Assembly (NCBI RefSeq): GCF_014203235.1
Contig: NZ_JACHIN010000001.1
Coordinates: forward strand, 1,426,001 to 1,490,000
DNA: 64,000 nucleotides
Source: Nonomuraea endophytica
Lineage (GTDB): Bacteria; Actinomycetota; Actinomycetes; Streptosporangiales; Streptosporangiaceae
Direction: 5' to 3'
Positions 31,917 to 40,732 of the stretch are shown here, piece after piece; the first letter of the stretch is position 1; each line of letters opens with the position of its first letter. The position numbers and the translations under genes were made by a program. The notes beneath the pieces are model-generated. The model did no database searches. It had not been told where the DNA came from and saw nothing but the letters and a program-made list of their open reading frames with translations.

Positions 31917-32612
31917 GTGGGAACGACAAGGCGGGACAGACTCCGGCAGGCGACGCTGGCCGAGATTCACGCGGCGGCGCGGCGGCTGCTGGTCGAGCAG
32001 GGATCGGGCGCGGTCACGATCAACGCGGTCGGCAGGGAGGTGGGGATGAGCGGCCCCGCCCTCTACCACTACTTCTCCGGCCACGACGAGCTGGTCGGCG
32101 CGGTGACCGCGGGCTTCTTCCGCGAGCTGGCCGAGGTGATGGAGGCAGCCCGCGACCGGAACTCCGACGAACCGCTGGGCACACGCATCCTGGAGACGTG
32201 CCGGGCCATGCGCGCCTGGGCGATCGCGCACCCGGCCGAGTTCGGCTGGATCTTCGCCAGCCCGCCGAGCGCGCCCAACAAGCTCCGGGAATCGGCCAGA
32301 TACCAGGCCGCCCACCGCTTCGAACAGGTCTTTAGCGGCCTGGTCGCGGAGTTGTGGCGGACCAAGCCCTTCCCCGTGCCCGACCTGGCCGACCTGCCGC
32401 CCTCCCTGCGCGACCAGCTACGCGACTACTCGGCCGCCATCGGCGGCGCGCTGCCGCCCGAGGCCGCGCACGTCTTCCTGTCCTGCTGGATCCGCCTGTA
32501 CGGCCTGCTGTGCATGGAAGTCCTTCACCAGCTCGACTTCGCCTTCACCGACCTGACCCCGGTCTACGAGGAGTGCCTGCGCGAGCTGGGCGAGAAGCTC
32601 GGCTTCCGCTAG
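31917..32612 (+). CDS. TetR-family regulator (WHG-type C-terminal domain)
   Basis: 231 residues from GTG 31917. HTH: LRQATLAEIHAAARRLLVEQG, VGREVGMSGPALYHYFSGHDEL. The C-terminal part (PAEFGWIFASPPSAPNKLRE through SCWIRLYGLLCMEVLHQLDF) fits the TetR_C WHG domain. Divergent from the siderophore-interacting protein gene with only 70 bases between, including the AT-rich segment CTACCTTAGAGTTATTAAGC near 31870-31890 that probably holds the promoter and operator. Likely regulates that flavin reductase. Its stop interlocks with the ROK gene stop. Confidence 0.88.
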   Translation: MGTTRRDRLRQATLAEIHAAARRLLVEQGSGAVTINAVGREVGMSGPALYHYFSGHDELVGAVTAGFFRELAEVMEAARDRNSDEPLGTRILETCRAMRAWAIAHPAEFGWIFASPPSAPNKLRESARYQAAHRFEQVFSGLVAELWRTKPFPVPDLADLPPSLRDQLRDYSAAIGGALPPEAAHVFLSCWIRLYGLLCMEVLHQLDFAFTDLTPVYEECLRELGEKLGFR

Positions 32613-33622
32613 CCGAACACCTCGTCGCGGGCCAGGTCCAGCGCGGTCAGCACGGCGCCCTGCAGCACGGCGTTGCCTTCGACCGTGCTCGGCCGCACCC
32701 GGGTGGGCGCCGGCGAGCGCAGCGCGACCTGCTCCTCGACCAGCGCGGCCAGCTCCTCGCCGCCCTCCCGGCCGATGCGCCCGCCGAGCACGACCAGCCC
32801 GGGGTCGAGCACGGCGACGACCGCGAACACGCCCCGCGCGATGCGCTCGGCCAGCCCCTTGCCGTCCTCCACCGCGACCTCGACCGCACGGCAGAGGGTC
32901 GGATCGTGCATGCCCAGGTCGAGCGTGCCGATCTCGCCGGCGCCGCCGGACATGCCCCGGCGCAGCTTGCCGCCCAGCACGATCGCGCCGCCGACGCCGT
33001 CGTCCAGCCACATGAGCACGAAGTCGGCGACGCCGCGGGCCGAACCCTGCCGGTGCTCGGCGATGGCGGCCAGGTTGGTCTCGTTTTCCAGGACGACCTG
33101 GACGCCCAGGCTCCGCCGTAGCTCGCCGAGCAGGCCGGGATGCCAGCCGCGCACGCGGTAGTCGCTGGTCAGCGCGCTGGTCTCCGGGTGGACGAGGCCG
33201 GGCGAGCCGATCACGACCGCCTGCAGCCGCCGCCCGCCCGCCGCCTGCGCGACCGCCGTGGTGATCGCCTCGTGAAGGTCTTCGGAAGGCCCGCGTACGG
33301 CGGTGCCGACCTCGCGCCCGGTCAGGTCGGCCACGGTCACCCGCAGGCCGGTCCAGCGGATGTCCACCCCGGCGACGTGCGCGCGATCGGCCACCAGCCC
33401 GTAGACCCGGGCGTTCGGCCCGCGCCGATCCTCGCCGGACTCCCCGGTGACCTCGATCAGTCCGGCCGAGCGGAGCCGTTCGACCAGGTCGGAGACCGTG
33501 GGCCGGGACAGGCCGGTGATCTCGCGCAGCTGTGGCGCGGTCAGCGGGCCGCGTTCGAGCAGAAGGTCGAGGGCGAGCCGATCGTTGATGGCGCGGGCCA
33601 TGGCCGGGGTCGCGGTCTTCAC
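32609..33622 (-). CDS. ROK-family transcriptional regulator
   Basis: 337 residues from GTG 33622; the frame is open to ATG 33652 with no strong RBS for either. N-terminal winged helix (LLLERGPLTAPQLREITGLS then RPTVSDLVERLRSAGLIE) precedes a ROK kinase-fold domain with HVAGVDIRWTGLRVTVADL, AVVIGSPGLVHPE and DDGVGGAIVLGGKLRRGMSG (zinc/sugar region). The ROK CxCGxxGC zinc motif is not present in full (LGMHDPTLC), so ligand binding may differ. It is divergent from an MFS gene at 33682 with 59 bases between and probably represses it in response to a sugar-like ligand. Confidence 0.85.
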   Translation of the reverse strand: MKTATPAMARAINDRLALDLLLERGPLTAPQLREITGLSRPTVSDLVERLRSAGLIEVTGESGEDRRGPNARVYGLVADRAHVAGVDIRWTGLRVTVADLTGREVGTAVRGPSEDLHEAITTAVAQAAGGRRLQAVVIGSPGLVHPETSALTSDYRVRGWHPGLLGELRRSLGVQVVLENETNLAAIAEHRQGSARGVADFVLMWLDDGVGGAIVLGGKLRRGMSGGAGEIGTLDLGMHDPTLCRAVEVAVEDGKGLAERIARGVFAVVAVLDPGLVVLGGRIGREGGEELAALVEEQVALRSPAPTRVRPSTVEGNAVLQGAVLTALDLARDEVFG

Positions 33623-33681
33623 GGGCTCATGATAGCCACCCGCTCTTTTCATCAGGAAGGCTAACTGTTAATTTTCCGTCT

Positions 33682-34839
33682 GTGACCAACCATCGCGCCA
33701 TCGCTCTCGTGTTCGCCACTCACGGGGCCGTCGCGGGCAGCCTGTCCACGCGGATCCCCTGGCTGCAGGACCATTTCGCGCTCACTCCCGGCATGCTCGG
33801 GCTGGTGCTGCTCTGCCAGCCCATCGGGGCCTTCATCGGGATGCCGATGGCCAGTCACCTGGCGTACCGGATCGGCGGGCGGCGGGCCACGCGCATCCTC
33901 ATCGCGCTGTGGTGCGTGCTGGTCCTGGCGCCGGTGATGGCGCCGGGACCCGGGTGGTTGTTCGGGGCGTTCCTGCTGCTCGGCGCCGCCGCGGGCACCA
34001 GCGACGTGGTCATGAACGCGCACGCCGTCGTCCTGGAGCGCAAGCTCGGCCGGTCCATCATCGCCGGGCTGCACGGCCTGTGGAGCGTCGGCAGCCTCGC
34101 CGCGGGCGGGCTCGGCGTGCTCGCCGCCCACCTGGGCATCGACGCGCGGCTGCATCTGGCGGCGGTCGCCGTGCTGCTGCTCGGGCTGAGCACGTTCGCC
34201 GGGCGCGGGCTGCTGGCCGACGAACCCGCCGCCGCCGGCGAGCCCGCGCCGCGAAGGTTCGCACTGCCGACGCGGGCCATCGCGGCGATCGGGCTGGTCG
34301 GCTTCTGCGGCACCTTCGCCGAAGGCGCGTCCGCCAACTGGGCCGCCGTCTACGTCACCCAGGTCGCCGCCGCCGCACCCGCCGCCGCGGCCGCCACCTA
34401 CACGGTCTTCATGCTCTTCATGGCCGGGACCCGGCTGCTCGGCGACCGGATCGTCGGCCGGTTCGGCGCGGTCGGCGTGGTGCGCGTGGGTGGCGTCGTG
34501 GCCGCCGTCGGCGGAGTTCTGGTCGTCGCCGGGCGGACGACCTGGGTGTGCGCCGCGGGCTTCGCGCTGATCGGGATCGGGGTCGCGGTCAGCGCGCCGC
34601 TGGCCTACGCGGCGGCCGGCCGTACCGGAAGCTCGCCCGGCGAGGGAGTCGCGGGCGTCACCACGATCACCTACCTGTCCAGCCTGATCGCGCCCGCCGT
34701 GATCGGCGGGGCCGCGGATGTGCTGTCCTATCCCGCGGCCTTCGCCCTGATCATCGTGGTCGTGCTCCTCATGGGCGTGCTGGCCGGCGCGCTCCGCCCG
34801 CGCCCCGCGCCCGTCGTGCCCGAGCCGTGCCCGTCCTAG
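33682..34839 (+). CDS. MFS transporter
   Basis: 385 residues from GTG 33682. Twelve predicted helices, with FATHGAVAGSLSTRIPWLQD in helix 1, a shortened motif A (ASHLAYRIGGRRATRI), and FGAFLLLGAAAGTSDVVMNA resembling YbjJ/FucP-like members. The NAHAVVLERKLGRSI...LHGLWSVGSLAAG block is characteristic of that subgroup of putative sugar or efflux transporters. A ROK regulator is divergent, which favours a carbohydrate-related substrate. The 3' end overlaps the convergent flavoenzyme gene by four bases. Confidence 0.85.
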   Translation: MTNHRAIALVFATHGAVAGSLSTRIPWLQDHFALTPGMLGLVLLCQPIGAFIGMPMASHLAYRIGGRRATRILIALWCVLVLAPVMAPGPGWLFGAFLLLGAAAGTSDVVMNAHAVVLERKLGRSIIAGLHGLWSVGSLAAGGLGVLAAHLGIDARLHLAAVAVLLLGLSTFAGRGLLADEPAAAGEPAPRRFALPTRAIAAIGLVGFCGTFAEGASANWAAVYVTQVAAAAPAAAAATYTVFMLFMAGTRLLGDRIVGRFGAVGVVRVGGVVAAVGGVLVVAGRTTWVCAAGFALIGIGVAVSAPLAYAAAGRTGSSPGEGVAGVTTITYLSSLIAPAVIGGAADVLSYPAAFALIIVVVLLMGVLAGALRPRPAPVVPEPCPS

Positions 34840-36140
34840 CCGAGCACGGGGAAGTTCGAGCGGAAGACGCCCTCGGGGTCGCGGGCCCGCTTGATCGCCC
34901 GCAGCCTCGCGAGCGTCTCGGCGGAGAACGCCGCGGCCGCGTGCTCCCCCGCCGCCACGAAGGTGAACGGCTTGCGCCCCGTCACCCGCTCACCCAGCGC
35001 CGCCACGATCCGCTCCTGCTTGTCCCGCGACGCCGCGGTGAGCTCCGGGTTGATCGCCAGTCCAAGCAGATAGAGCAGGTACGGCTCCGCGATCGCGCCA
35101 CTCGCGCCCTCCCCGCCCTTGGCCAGCGCCCCGCCGAGCTGCCTGACCTGGACGTTGATCAGCGGGTCGATCGGCTCGGCGAGCAGGACCGCCACGGCCT
35201 CGTCGTCAAGACCGGTCAGCAGCTCGCCCCGGGAGACGCCGGGTGACGGGTTCGTCGGCTCGTTGGTGATCGCGCCCAGCTCCGCGGTCGGCAGCGGCCC
35301 CCGGCTGTCGGACAGCACCCCGCCGATCTCGTCGAACCTGCCCAGCAGCCGCCGCCCCTCCTCCGCCGAGCCCAGGAAGGCGGTGCTGATCCCGACCATG
35401 GGCGGCGCCGAGGGGAACTGCACCCGGTTCAGCCAGATCGACAGCTCGTCCGGCGCGTAGGTGACGACCTCGCGCAGGGCGTCGAACACCTCGGGCGCGC
35501 GCTCGTCCGGCCACATCACGCTGCCGCCGTAGAGCTCCCGCTCCGGGTAGAGCGCGAACTCGACCGCCGTGACCAGCGCGAAGTCCCCGCCGCCGCCGCG
35601 CAGCGCCCAGAACAGGTCCTGGTCGGAGTCGGCCGTCACCCGGGCGGGCGTGCCGTCGGCGGTCACGACGTCGAAGGCCAGTACGGCGTCGGCGGCCAGG
35701 CCGTACTTCCTGCCGAACCAGCTGAGGCCGCCGCCGAGCGTGTAGCCGGTGACGCTGACCAGCGGCATGCTGCCGGCGAGGCCGGTCAGGCCGTACTCGC
35801 CCGCCGCCCCCTGCACCTGGCCCCACCGCGCGCCGGCGCCCACCCGGGCCAGGCGGCGCTCCGGGTCGACCTCCACCCGGTCGAGGGCGGCGGTGCGGAG
35901 CAGGATCACGCCGTCGGTGTCGCCGGAGGCGCCGTGGCCGCTGGCCTGGGTGGAGATGGTCAGGCCGGCCTGGGCGGCATGGCGTACCAGGGAGGCGATG
36001 TCGTCGGCGTCGGCGGCGTGCGCCACCGCGGCGACCGGCTGGTCCACTGCGTAGTTCCAGGGCTTGCGGGCCTCGTCGAAATCCTCGTCGCCGGGAAGCA
36101 GCACCCGGCCCTTGATCACGTCACGCAGATTGCTCTTCAT
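34836..36140 (-). CDS. FAD-binding (VAO/BBE-type) oxidoreductase
   Basis: 434 residues. PCMH-type FAD domain: NYAVDQPVAAVAHAADADDI, ISTQASGHGASG with the His that can form a covalent FAD bond, and VTGYTLGGGLSWFGRKYGL. A C-terminal berberine-bridge-like segment ends RDPEGVFRSNFPVL. This superfamily oxidises alcohols, amines or sugars, often in secondary metabolism. No signal peptide. It is convergent with the MFS gene at 33682 and divergent from the methyltransferase at 36198. The substrate cannot be told. Confidence 0.85.
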   Translation of the reverse strand: MKSNLRDVIKGRVLLPGDEDFDEARKPWNYAVDQPVAAVAHAADADDIASLVRHAAQAGLTISTQASGHGASGDTDGVILLRTAALDRVEVDPERRLARVGAGARWGQVQGAAGEYGLTGLAGSMPLVSVTGYTLGGGLSWFGRKYGLAADAVLAFDVVTADGTPARVTADSDQDLFWALRGGGGDFALVTAVEFALYPERELYGGSVMWPDERAPEVFDALREVVTYAPDELSIWLNRVQFPSAPPMVGISTAFLGSAEEGRRLLGRFDEIGGVLSDSRGPLPTAELGAITNEPTNPSPGVSRGELLTGLDDEAVAVLLAEPIDPLINVQVRQLGGALAKGGEGASGAIAEPYLLYLLGLAINPELTAASRDKQERIVAALGERVTGRKPFTFVAAGEHAAAAFSAETLARLRAIKRARDPEGVFRSNFPVLG

Positions 36141-36197
36141 AGTCTCTATGACGTAACCAGCGGGGTAATAGTGACCGTCTGGACCTAAGATTTACCC

Positions 36198-37013
36198 ATG
36201 TCGGCTGGCGAGCACGTCCCGGGCATCGATCCACACACGCCGAGCGTCGCGCGAATGTACGACTATTTCCTCGGCGGCAAAGACAACTTCGCCGCCGACC
36301 GGCAGGCCGCCGAGAAGATCGTGCGGCTCGTCCCCGAGATCACCGAGATCGCCCGCGCCAACCGCGACTTCCTCATCCGGGTGGTCCGCGTGCTGGTCGA
36401 GGCCGGGGTGCGGCAGTTCGTCGACATCGGGGCCGGGCTGCCCACACAGCAGAACGTGCACGAGGTCGCGCTCGGCGCCGCCCCCGACTGCCGCATCGCC
36501 TACGTGGACAACGACCCCATCGTGCTCACCCACGCGCGCGCACTGCTGGCCGACAACACGCGGACCATCGTCGTCGACGCCGACCTCCGGCGGCCCGAGA
36601 CGATCACCGGCCATCCGGAGATCCGCGCCCACCTCGACTTCGGGCGGCCGGTCGCGGTGCTGCTGTTCGCGATCCTGCACTTCGTGCCGTCCGACCTGGA
36701 GGCGGCCTCGATCGTCACCCGGCTGCGCGCGTCCATGGCAGGCGGCAGCTATCTGGCCATGTCGCACGGCTACGCCGGTGACCTGGCGACCGAGACCGTC
36801 CGCGCCGGGCAGGCCGTCTACCGGGGCTCCTCGACGGGCTCCGTCGTGCCGCGCGGCGCCGACACGTTCGGCTCCTACTTCGACGGCCTCGACCTGCTGG
36901 ATCCCGGCGTGGTCCCGGTCGACGCCTGGCGTCCGGAGTGGGATGAGCACAAGCCCGACTTCGGCAAGCCGGGCCTGCTCGGCGGCGTGGCCCGGCTGCC
37001 CTCAGCCGGATAG
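36198..37013 (+). CDS. SAM-dependent methyltransferase, DUF574/Methyltransf_19 family
   Basis: 271 residues. The family opening PSVARMYDYFLGGKDNFAAD, then RANRDFLIRVVRVLVEAGVR and QFVDIGAGLPTQQNVHEVA (SAM-binding motif I), with YVDNDPIVLTHARALLADN as motif II, is diagnostic of this actinobacteria-enriched methyltransferase family. Streptomycetes carry many copies, often beside regulators, and the substrate is mostly unknown. Single gene, with its 3' end overlapping the convergent YoaK-like gene by 12 bases. Confidence 0.9.
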   Translation: MSAGEHVPGIDPHTPSVARMYDYFLGGKDNFAADRQAAEKIVRLVPEITEIARANRDFLIRVVRVLVEAGVRQFVDIGAGLPTQQNVHEVALGAAPDCRIAYVDNDPIVLTHARALLADNTRTIVVDADLRRPETITGHPEIRAHLDFGRPVAVLLFAILHFVPSDLEAASIVTRLRASMAGGSYLAMSHGYAGDLATETVRAGQAVYRGSSTGSVVPRGADTFGSYFDGLDLLDPGVVPVDAWRPEWDEHKPDFGKPGLLGGVARLPSAG

Positions 37014-37640
37014 CCGCACCAGCACCGCGCTCACGGCGGCGAGCAGGACGGCGGCGACCGTCAGCGCGGCGGCGTCACCCGCGTGCAGGTGCAGGAATCC
37101 GCCGATCAGCGCGCCGGTGAACATGGCCGCGATCGACACCACCCGCCGCCGCACCGCGGTGCCGGGCGAGTCGGCGACCAGGCCGGTCAGCGTGGTGGTC
37201 AGCACCGTGGTGGTCATGTCCGGGATGCCGGTGTGGCGTACCGAGGCGTTCTGGATGCCCATGCCCAGCGCCAGCAGGACGATCACCACCGCGTCCGCCC
37301 CAGGCCCGGCCAGCACGAGAACGGCGGCGACGAGCAGTCCCAGATGCACCAGCGTGAACACGGTGAACGACACCCCGCGCGCCACCCGCCCCGTCGCCCA
37401 CGCCCCGAGCGCGAACGACGCGATGGCCAGCGGCGAGGCCCACAGGCTCGGCTCCGTGACCCCCGCCAGCGCGAACCCGACGAACACCACGTTGCCCGTC
37501 ATGTTGGCCACGAACACGTTGCCCAGGCCGAGAAAGCTGACCGAGTCCACGATCCCCGTCACCACGGTGAGGACGACGAGCATGGCGGGCAGGACTCCGC
37601 GCTCCTCGCCGGGGAGCAGCCAGGCGGCGGCACTCTTCAT
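37002..37640 (-). CDS. YoaK family (DUF1275) membrane protein
   Basis: 212 residues, six likely membrane helices. The family block TVVTGIVDSVSFLGLGNVF then VANMTGNVVFVGFALAG is present near the N-terminus, together with GMGIQNASVRHTGIPDMTTTVLTTTLTGL in the middle. Function of the family is not established; a transport role is often assumed. It starts at ATG 37640, just downstream of which (on its strand) lies the methyltransferase convergence. Separated from the DHA2 gene at 37734 by a strong hairpin. Confidence 0.88.
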   Translation of the reverse strand: MKSAAAWLLPGEERGVLPAMLVVLTVVTGIVDSVSFLGLGNVFVANMTGNVVFVGFALAGVTEPSLWASPLAIASFALGAWATGRVARGVSFTVFTLVHLGLLVAAVLVLAGPGADAVVIVLLALGMGIQNASVRHTGIPDMTTTVLTTTLTGLVADSPGTAVRRRVVSIAAMFTGALIGGFLHLHAGDAAALTVAAVLLAAVSAVLVRLSG

Positions 37641-37693
37641 CGCACCGCAGGCTAACCCCGCGCCGCCGCCCGCCCCTGTCCCGACACGCGTGT

Positions 37694-37720
37694 GACCCCG
37701 GCCTGGTCCAGGCCGGGGTC
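37694..37720 (-). terminator. Terminator hairpin
   Basis: GACCCCGGCCTGG (37694-37706) and CCAGGCCGGGGTC (37708-37720) are exact inverted copies with a single base between; the loop probably opens to CTGGTCCAG. It lies 14 bases beyond the stop of the minus-strand DHA2 gene (37734) and ahead of the YoaK gene, so it should end the DHA2 transcript. Confidence 0.7.
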
Positions 37721-37733
37721 AGAGGCTTTCGTC

Positions 37734-39212
37734 TCAGTGGGTGAGCGTCAGCTCCCGCTCGGGGGCGGCGGGGGCGGCGGGCTTGCGGTCCCTGATGACC
37801 AGGACGGCCAGCAGGGCGGCCGCCGCGACACCGATCGCGCTCAGCGTGAAGGCGCTGGACATCGCAGTGGTGAAGGCGTCCCGGGCGGCGGTGGCCAGAC
37901 CGGCGTCGCCGAGGGCCAGGGCGTCGCCGATGGAGCTCTTGGCCGCGTCGGGGGCGCCGGCGGGCAGCGCGCCGGTATAGCCGGAGGTGAGGATGCTGCC
38001 CAGGACGGCGATGCCGAGCGCGGCGCCGGCCTGCTGGATGGTGTCGTTGAGCGCGGAGCCGACGCCGGCCTGCTCCGGCGGGACGGTGCCCATCAGCGCG
38101 GCGATCGCGGCCGGCATGGCCAGCCCGCCACCGGCGCCCAGGACGAACAGCGCGACCGCCGTCAGCACGAAGCCGGAGCCGGTGCCCAGGGAGGCGAGCA
38201 GGAAGAAGCCGCCGGCCATGACCAGCATGCCGCCCGCGATCAGCAGCCGGTTGCCGATCTTGGCGCCCAGCCCGGCGCCGAGCCCGTTGAACACCAGCGA
38301 GGCGATGGCCATCGGGATGAACGCCATGCCGGCCTCGGTGGGCGTGTAGCCGAGCACGTACTGCAGGAACTGGGTCAGCACGAGCAGCAGCCCGCCGTTG
38401 CCGACCTGGACGAGCGTGAGCGAGAAGCTGGCGCCGGAGAAGGTGCGGTTGCGGAAGAGCGCGAGCGGAACCATCGGGTACGGCGTGCGCAGCTCCCACA
38501 CCACGAAGGCGGCGAGCGAGACGACGGAGGTCACGAGGCTGACCCAGTTGAGGCCGTGCGGGAGGTCGATGATGGTCCAGACCAGGGTGACCATGCCGAC
38601 CGCCGACAGGATCGCGCCGAGCGGGTCGGCCTTGGTGACGGGACCGCGGGACTCGGGCATGAGGACGAGCGCGGCGACGATGGCGATGGCGGCGATCGGG
38701 ACGTTGATGAGGAAGACCGCGCCCCACCAGAACCAGGCGATCAGCGCGCCGCCCAGGACGGGGCCGCCGACCAGGCCGAGCATGGCCACGGCCGACCAGG
38801 CGCCCATGGCCTTGCGCCGCTCCTCCTCGTCGAAGACGACGATCAGGATGGACAGCGTGCTCGGCATGATGAGCGCGCCGCCGATGCCCATGACGGCGCG
38901 GGCGGCGATCAGCGTGCCCGGGTCGGTCGCGAAGGTGGCGGCCAGGGAGGACAACCCGAACAGGGCCAGTCCGATGATCATCACCCGGCGGCGGCCGAAC
39001 CGGTCGGACAGGCTGCCCGCGGTGAGCAGCAGACCGGCGAAGACCAGGATGTAGGAGTCCAGGATCCACTGGGCGTCCTGCGCGGTGGCGCCGAGGTCGA
39101 CGGCCAGCGGCGGGATGGCCACCGTGAGGACCATGTTGTCGATGACCAGCACGAGTGTGCTCAGGCACAACACGATGAGGATGAGCCACCTGCGGGGATT
39201 GCGGGCGTCCAT
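37734..39212 (-). CDS. MFS transporter, DHA2 (EmrB/QacA) family
   Basis: 492 residues, 14 helices. Signatures: LSTLVLVIDNMVLTVAIPPL in helix 1, TAGSLSDRFGRRRVMIIG (motif A), AWFWWGAVFLINVPIAAIAI and the AGVGSALNDTIQQAGAALGIA block common to actinomycete DHA2 exporters. It would export a drug or metabolite by proton antiport in the cytoplasmic membrane. No regulator gene is adjacent, but its leader contains a GAGAACA direct repeat that may bind a regulator encoded elsewhere. Confidence 0.9.
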   Translation of the reverse strand: MDARNPRRWLILIVLCLSTLVLVIDNMVLTVAIPPLAVDLGATAQDAQWILDSYILVFAGLLLTAGSLSDRFGRRRVMIIGLALFGLSSLAATFATDPGTLIAARAVMGIGGALIMPSTLSILIVVFDEEERRKAMGAWSAVAMLGLVGGPVLGGALIAWFWWGAVFLINVPIAAIAIVAALVLMPESRGPVTKADPLGAILSAVGMVTLVWTIIDLPHGLNWVSLVTSVVSLAAFVVWELRTPYPMVPLALFRNRTFSGASFSLTLVQVGNGGLLLVLTQFLQYVLGYTPTEAGMAFIPMAIASLVFNGLGAGLGAKIGNRLLIAGGMLVMAGGFFLLASLGTGSGFVLTAVALFVLGAGGGLAMPAAIAALMGTVPPEQAGVGSALNDTIQQAGAALGIAVLGSILTSGYTGALPAGAPDAAKSSIGDALALGDAGLATAARDAFTTAMSSAFTLSAIGVAAAALLAVLVIRDRKPAAPAAPERELTLTH

Positions 39213-39250
39213 GGGGTTGCCTCCAGCTGCGAAGTACGTCGTTCCCGTAT

Positions 39251-39275
39251 GAGAACACCGTACTCACAGAGAACA
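39251..39275. promoter_or_regulatory. Direct repeat in the DHA2 promoter
   Basis: GAGAACA occurs at 39251-39257 and again at 39269-39275, 18 bases apart, in the leader of the minus-strand exporter gene that starts at 39212. GTACGG/CCGTAC-like half-sites flank it. Position and spacing fit a regulator binding site or promoter elements. No adjacent regulator supports a specific family. Confidence 0.3.
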
Positions 39276-39299
39276 GTGTGCGCAAGAGGCGGACGACGT

Positions 39300-39695
39300 T
39301 TAGCCCTGAGCCTTGATCTTGCGCCAGCCTCCGGCCCGGTTGTTGGCGATGATCTGCCGCAGCATGGTCAGCAGGGCGCTCCTGTTGATCGGCTCGCCCT
39401 GCCGTATCGAGATCATCCGGGCGGTCTTGTTGCCGTGACCCGCGGTGATGATCCCTTCGGGGTCGGGCACGATCGCGCCGTCATACAGGAACACGTTGAC
39501 GTGACCCTTGGCCGCCAGCAGCGCGCAGACGTTGCCCCGCAGCACGAAGTACGGCAGGACGGTGCGCTTGACCGTCTCACTCAGCTCAGGGTCGGCCTCA
39601 TGAGCCAGATCACGCACCTCCTGACAGATCGCCTGCTGCCACTCGGGCAGGGCGTCGATGTAGGCGTCGACTCGCGGGTCACGGGTGTAGGACAT
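39300..39695 (-). CDS. DUF1801 (YdhG-like) family protein
   Basis: 131 residues from ATG 39695. The blocks DAYIDALPEWQQAICQEVRD, LSETVKRTVLPYFVLRGNVC, HVNVFLYDGAIVPDPEGIIT and ARMISIRQGEPINRSALLTM follow the DUF1801/YdhG fold, a small soluble domain of unknown function common in bacteria and plausibly a small-ligand binder. Upstream, 144 bases separate it from the divergent cyclophilin gene; downstream, the DHA2 promoter region begins. Confidence 0.85.
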   Translation of the reverse strand: MSYTRDPRVDAYIDALPEWQQAICQEVRDLAHEADPELSETVKRTVLPYFVLRGNVCALLAAKGHVNVFLYDGAIVPDPEGIITAGHGNKTARMISIRQGEPINRSALLTMLRQIIANNRAGGWRKIKAQG

Positions 39696-39838
39696 CGTTC
39701 CTCCTCATGTACGTCTTCACCCGATACGTAGAAGCCGACCCCCCGTTCTCGACACACCTCAGCCAAGCTTTTTCCGCTGTCGACGGTCTCGGGTTGACGG
39801 CCTAGGGTTGATCCGTTGACAACCCCTGTGGAGGACAG

Positions 39839-40570
39839 ATGTCGCTGGTACGACTCGCCTTAACCGCAGCGGCGGCGGGCTCGCTGGTCGCGCTCGTAGC
39901 CACCCCCGCCTCGGCGGCCCAGGCCGAACGGCCGCCGAGGACGACCAAGGGGCCGTGCGCCTACACGCAGACGCCCGACGAGCCCCCGGCCCGCTGGGTG
40001 CATCTGCCGCCGGACCCGCGCCGCACCCCCACCCGGCCGGTCTCCGCGGTGCTGGAGACCAACCACGGCGACATCCGCCTCACGCTCGACCCCGTCAAGG
40101 CGCCGTGCACCGTGCAGAGTTTCGTGCACCTGGTCAGGCACCGCTTCTACGACCGGACCTCCTGCCATCGGCTGACCGCGTACGACCGGCTCAAGGTGCT
40201 GCAGTGCGGCGACCCGAGCTTCACCGGGGAGGGCGGACCCGGTTACAAGTACAAGGACGAATTGCCCACCGACCTGCCGCCGTGGCCGGGCGATCCGACG
40301 GGGGTGCGCAAGACGTACGCGCGCGGCCTGCTGGCCATGGCCAACGCCGGGCCCAACACCAACGGCAGCCAGTTCTTCCTGGTCATCGGCGACTCCGGGC
40401 TGGCGCCCAACTACACGGTCTTCGGCACCATCGACGGCCCCGGCCTGGCCGCGCTCGACCGGATCGCGGCCGGCGGCATCCAGCCCAGCCCGGACGGACC
40501 GACGCCGCCCGTGGACGGCAAGCCGGTCCTTCCCGCGGACATCAAGGACGCGAGGATCAGCCGCCGCTGA
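39839..40570 (+). CDS. Secreted cyclophilin-type peptidyl-prolyl cis-trans isomerase
   Basis: 243 residues from ATG 39839 with GGAGGACAG upstream. Signal peptide MSLVRLALTAAAAGSLVALV ending ATPASAAQA (AxA site). The cyclophilin domain covers about 60-240: VLETNHGDIRLTLD, FYDRTSCHRLTAYDRLKVLQCGDPS, LLAMANAGPNTNGSQFFLVIGD and YTVFGTIDGPGL. The catalytic Arg of the usual FHR motif appears as CHR. It helps proline isomerisation of exported proteins. Several TTGAC-like hexamers occur in the 60 bases before the RBS and probably include its promoter. Confidence 0.9.
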   Translation: MSLVRLALTAAAAGSLVALVATPASAAQAERPPRTTKGPCAYTQTPDEPPARWVHLPPDPRRTPTRPVSAVLETNHGDIRLTLDPVKAPCTVQSFVHLVRHRFYDRTSCHRLTAYDRLKVLQCGDPSFTGEGGPGYKYKDELPTDLPPWPGDPTGVRKTYARGLLAMANAGPNTNGSQFFLVIGDSGLAPNYTVFGTIDGPGLAALDRIAAGGIQPSPDGPTPPVDGKPVLPADIKDARISRR

Positions 40571-40709
40571 ACTGATGCTCATGGGCCTCGCGGCCCTCCC
40601 TCGGCCCGTTGCCCATCCTGGCCGTGAGGGCCGCCACGAACTGCTCGATCAGCTCGGCCTTCTCCCCCGCGTCAGTCCGGCCCACCCCAATGAGGCGGCG
40701 CTCGCCCAC
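40557..40709 (-). CDS. Small protein or remnant, tautomerase-like
   Basis: GTG 40709 to TGA 40557 encodes 50 residues (VGERRLIGVGRTDAGEKAEL, then IEQFVAALTARMG). About 92% of third positions are G or C, which is strong coding bias, and the GRTDAGEKAELIEQFVAAL block resembles the first helix of 4-oxalocrotonate-tautomerase-type proteins. It overlaps the end of the cyclophilin gene by 14 bases, and no catalytic Pro1 is present, so it may be the remnant of a longer gene. Low confidence. Confidence 0.35.
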   Translation of the reverse strand: MGERRLIGVGRTDAGEKAELIEQFVAALTARMGNGPREGREAHEHQFSGG

Positions 40710-40732
40710 GAGGTGCGGGAGCCGTTCGCCGC

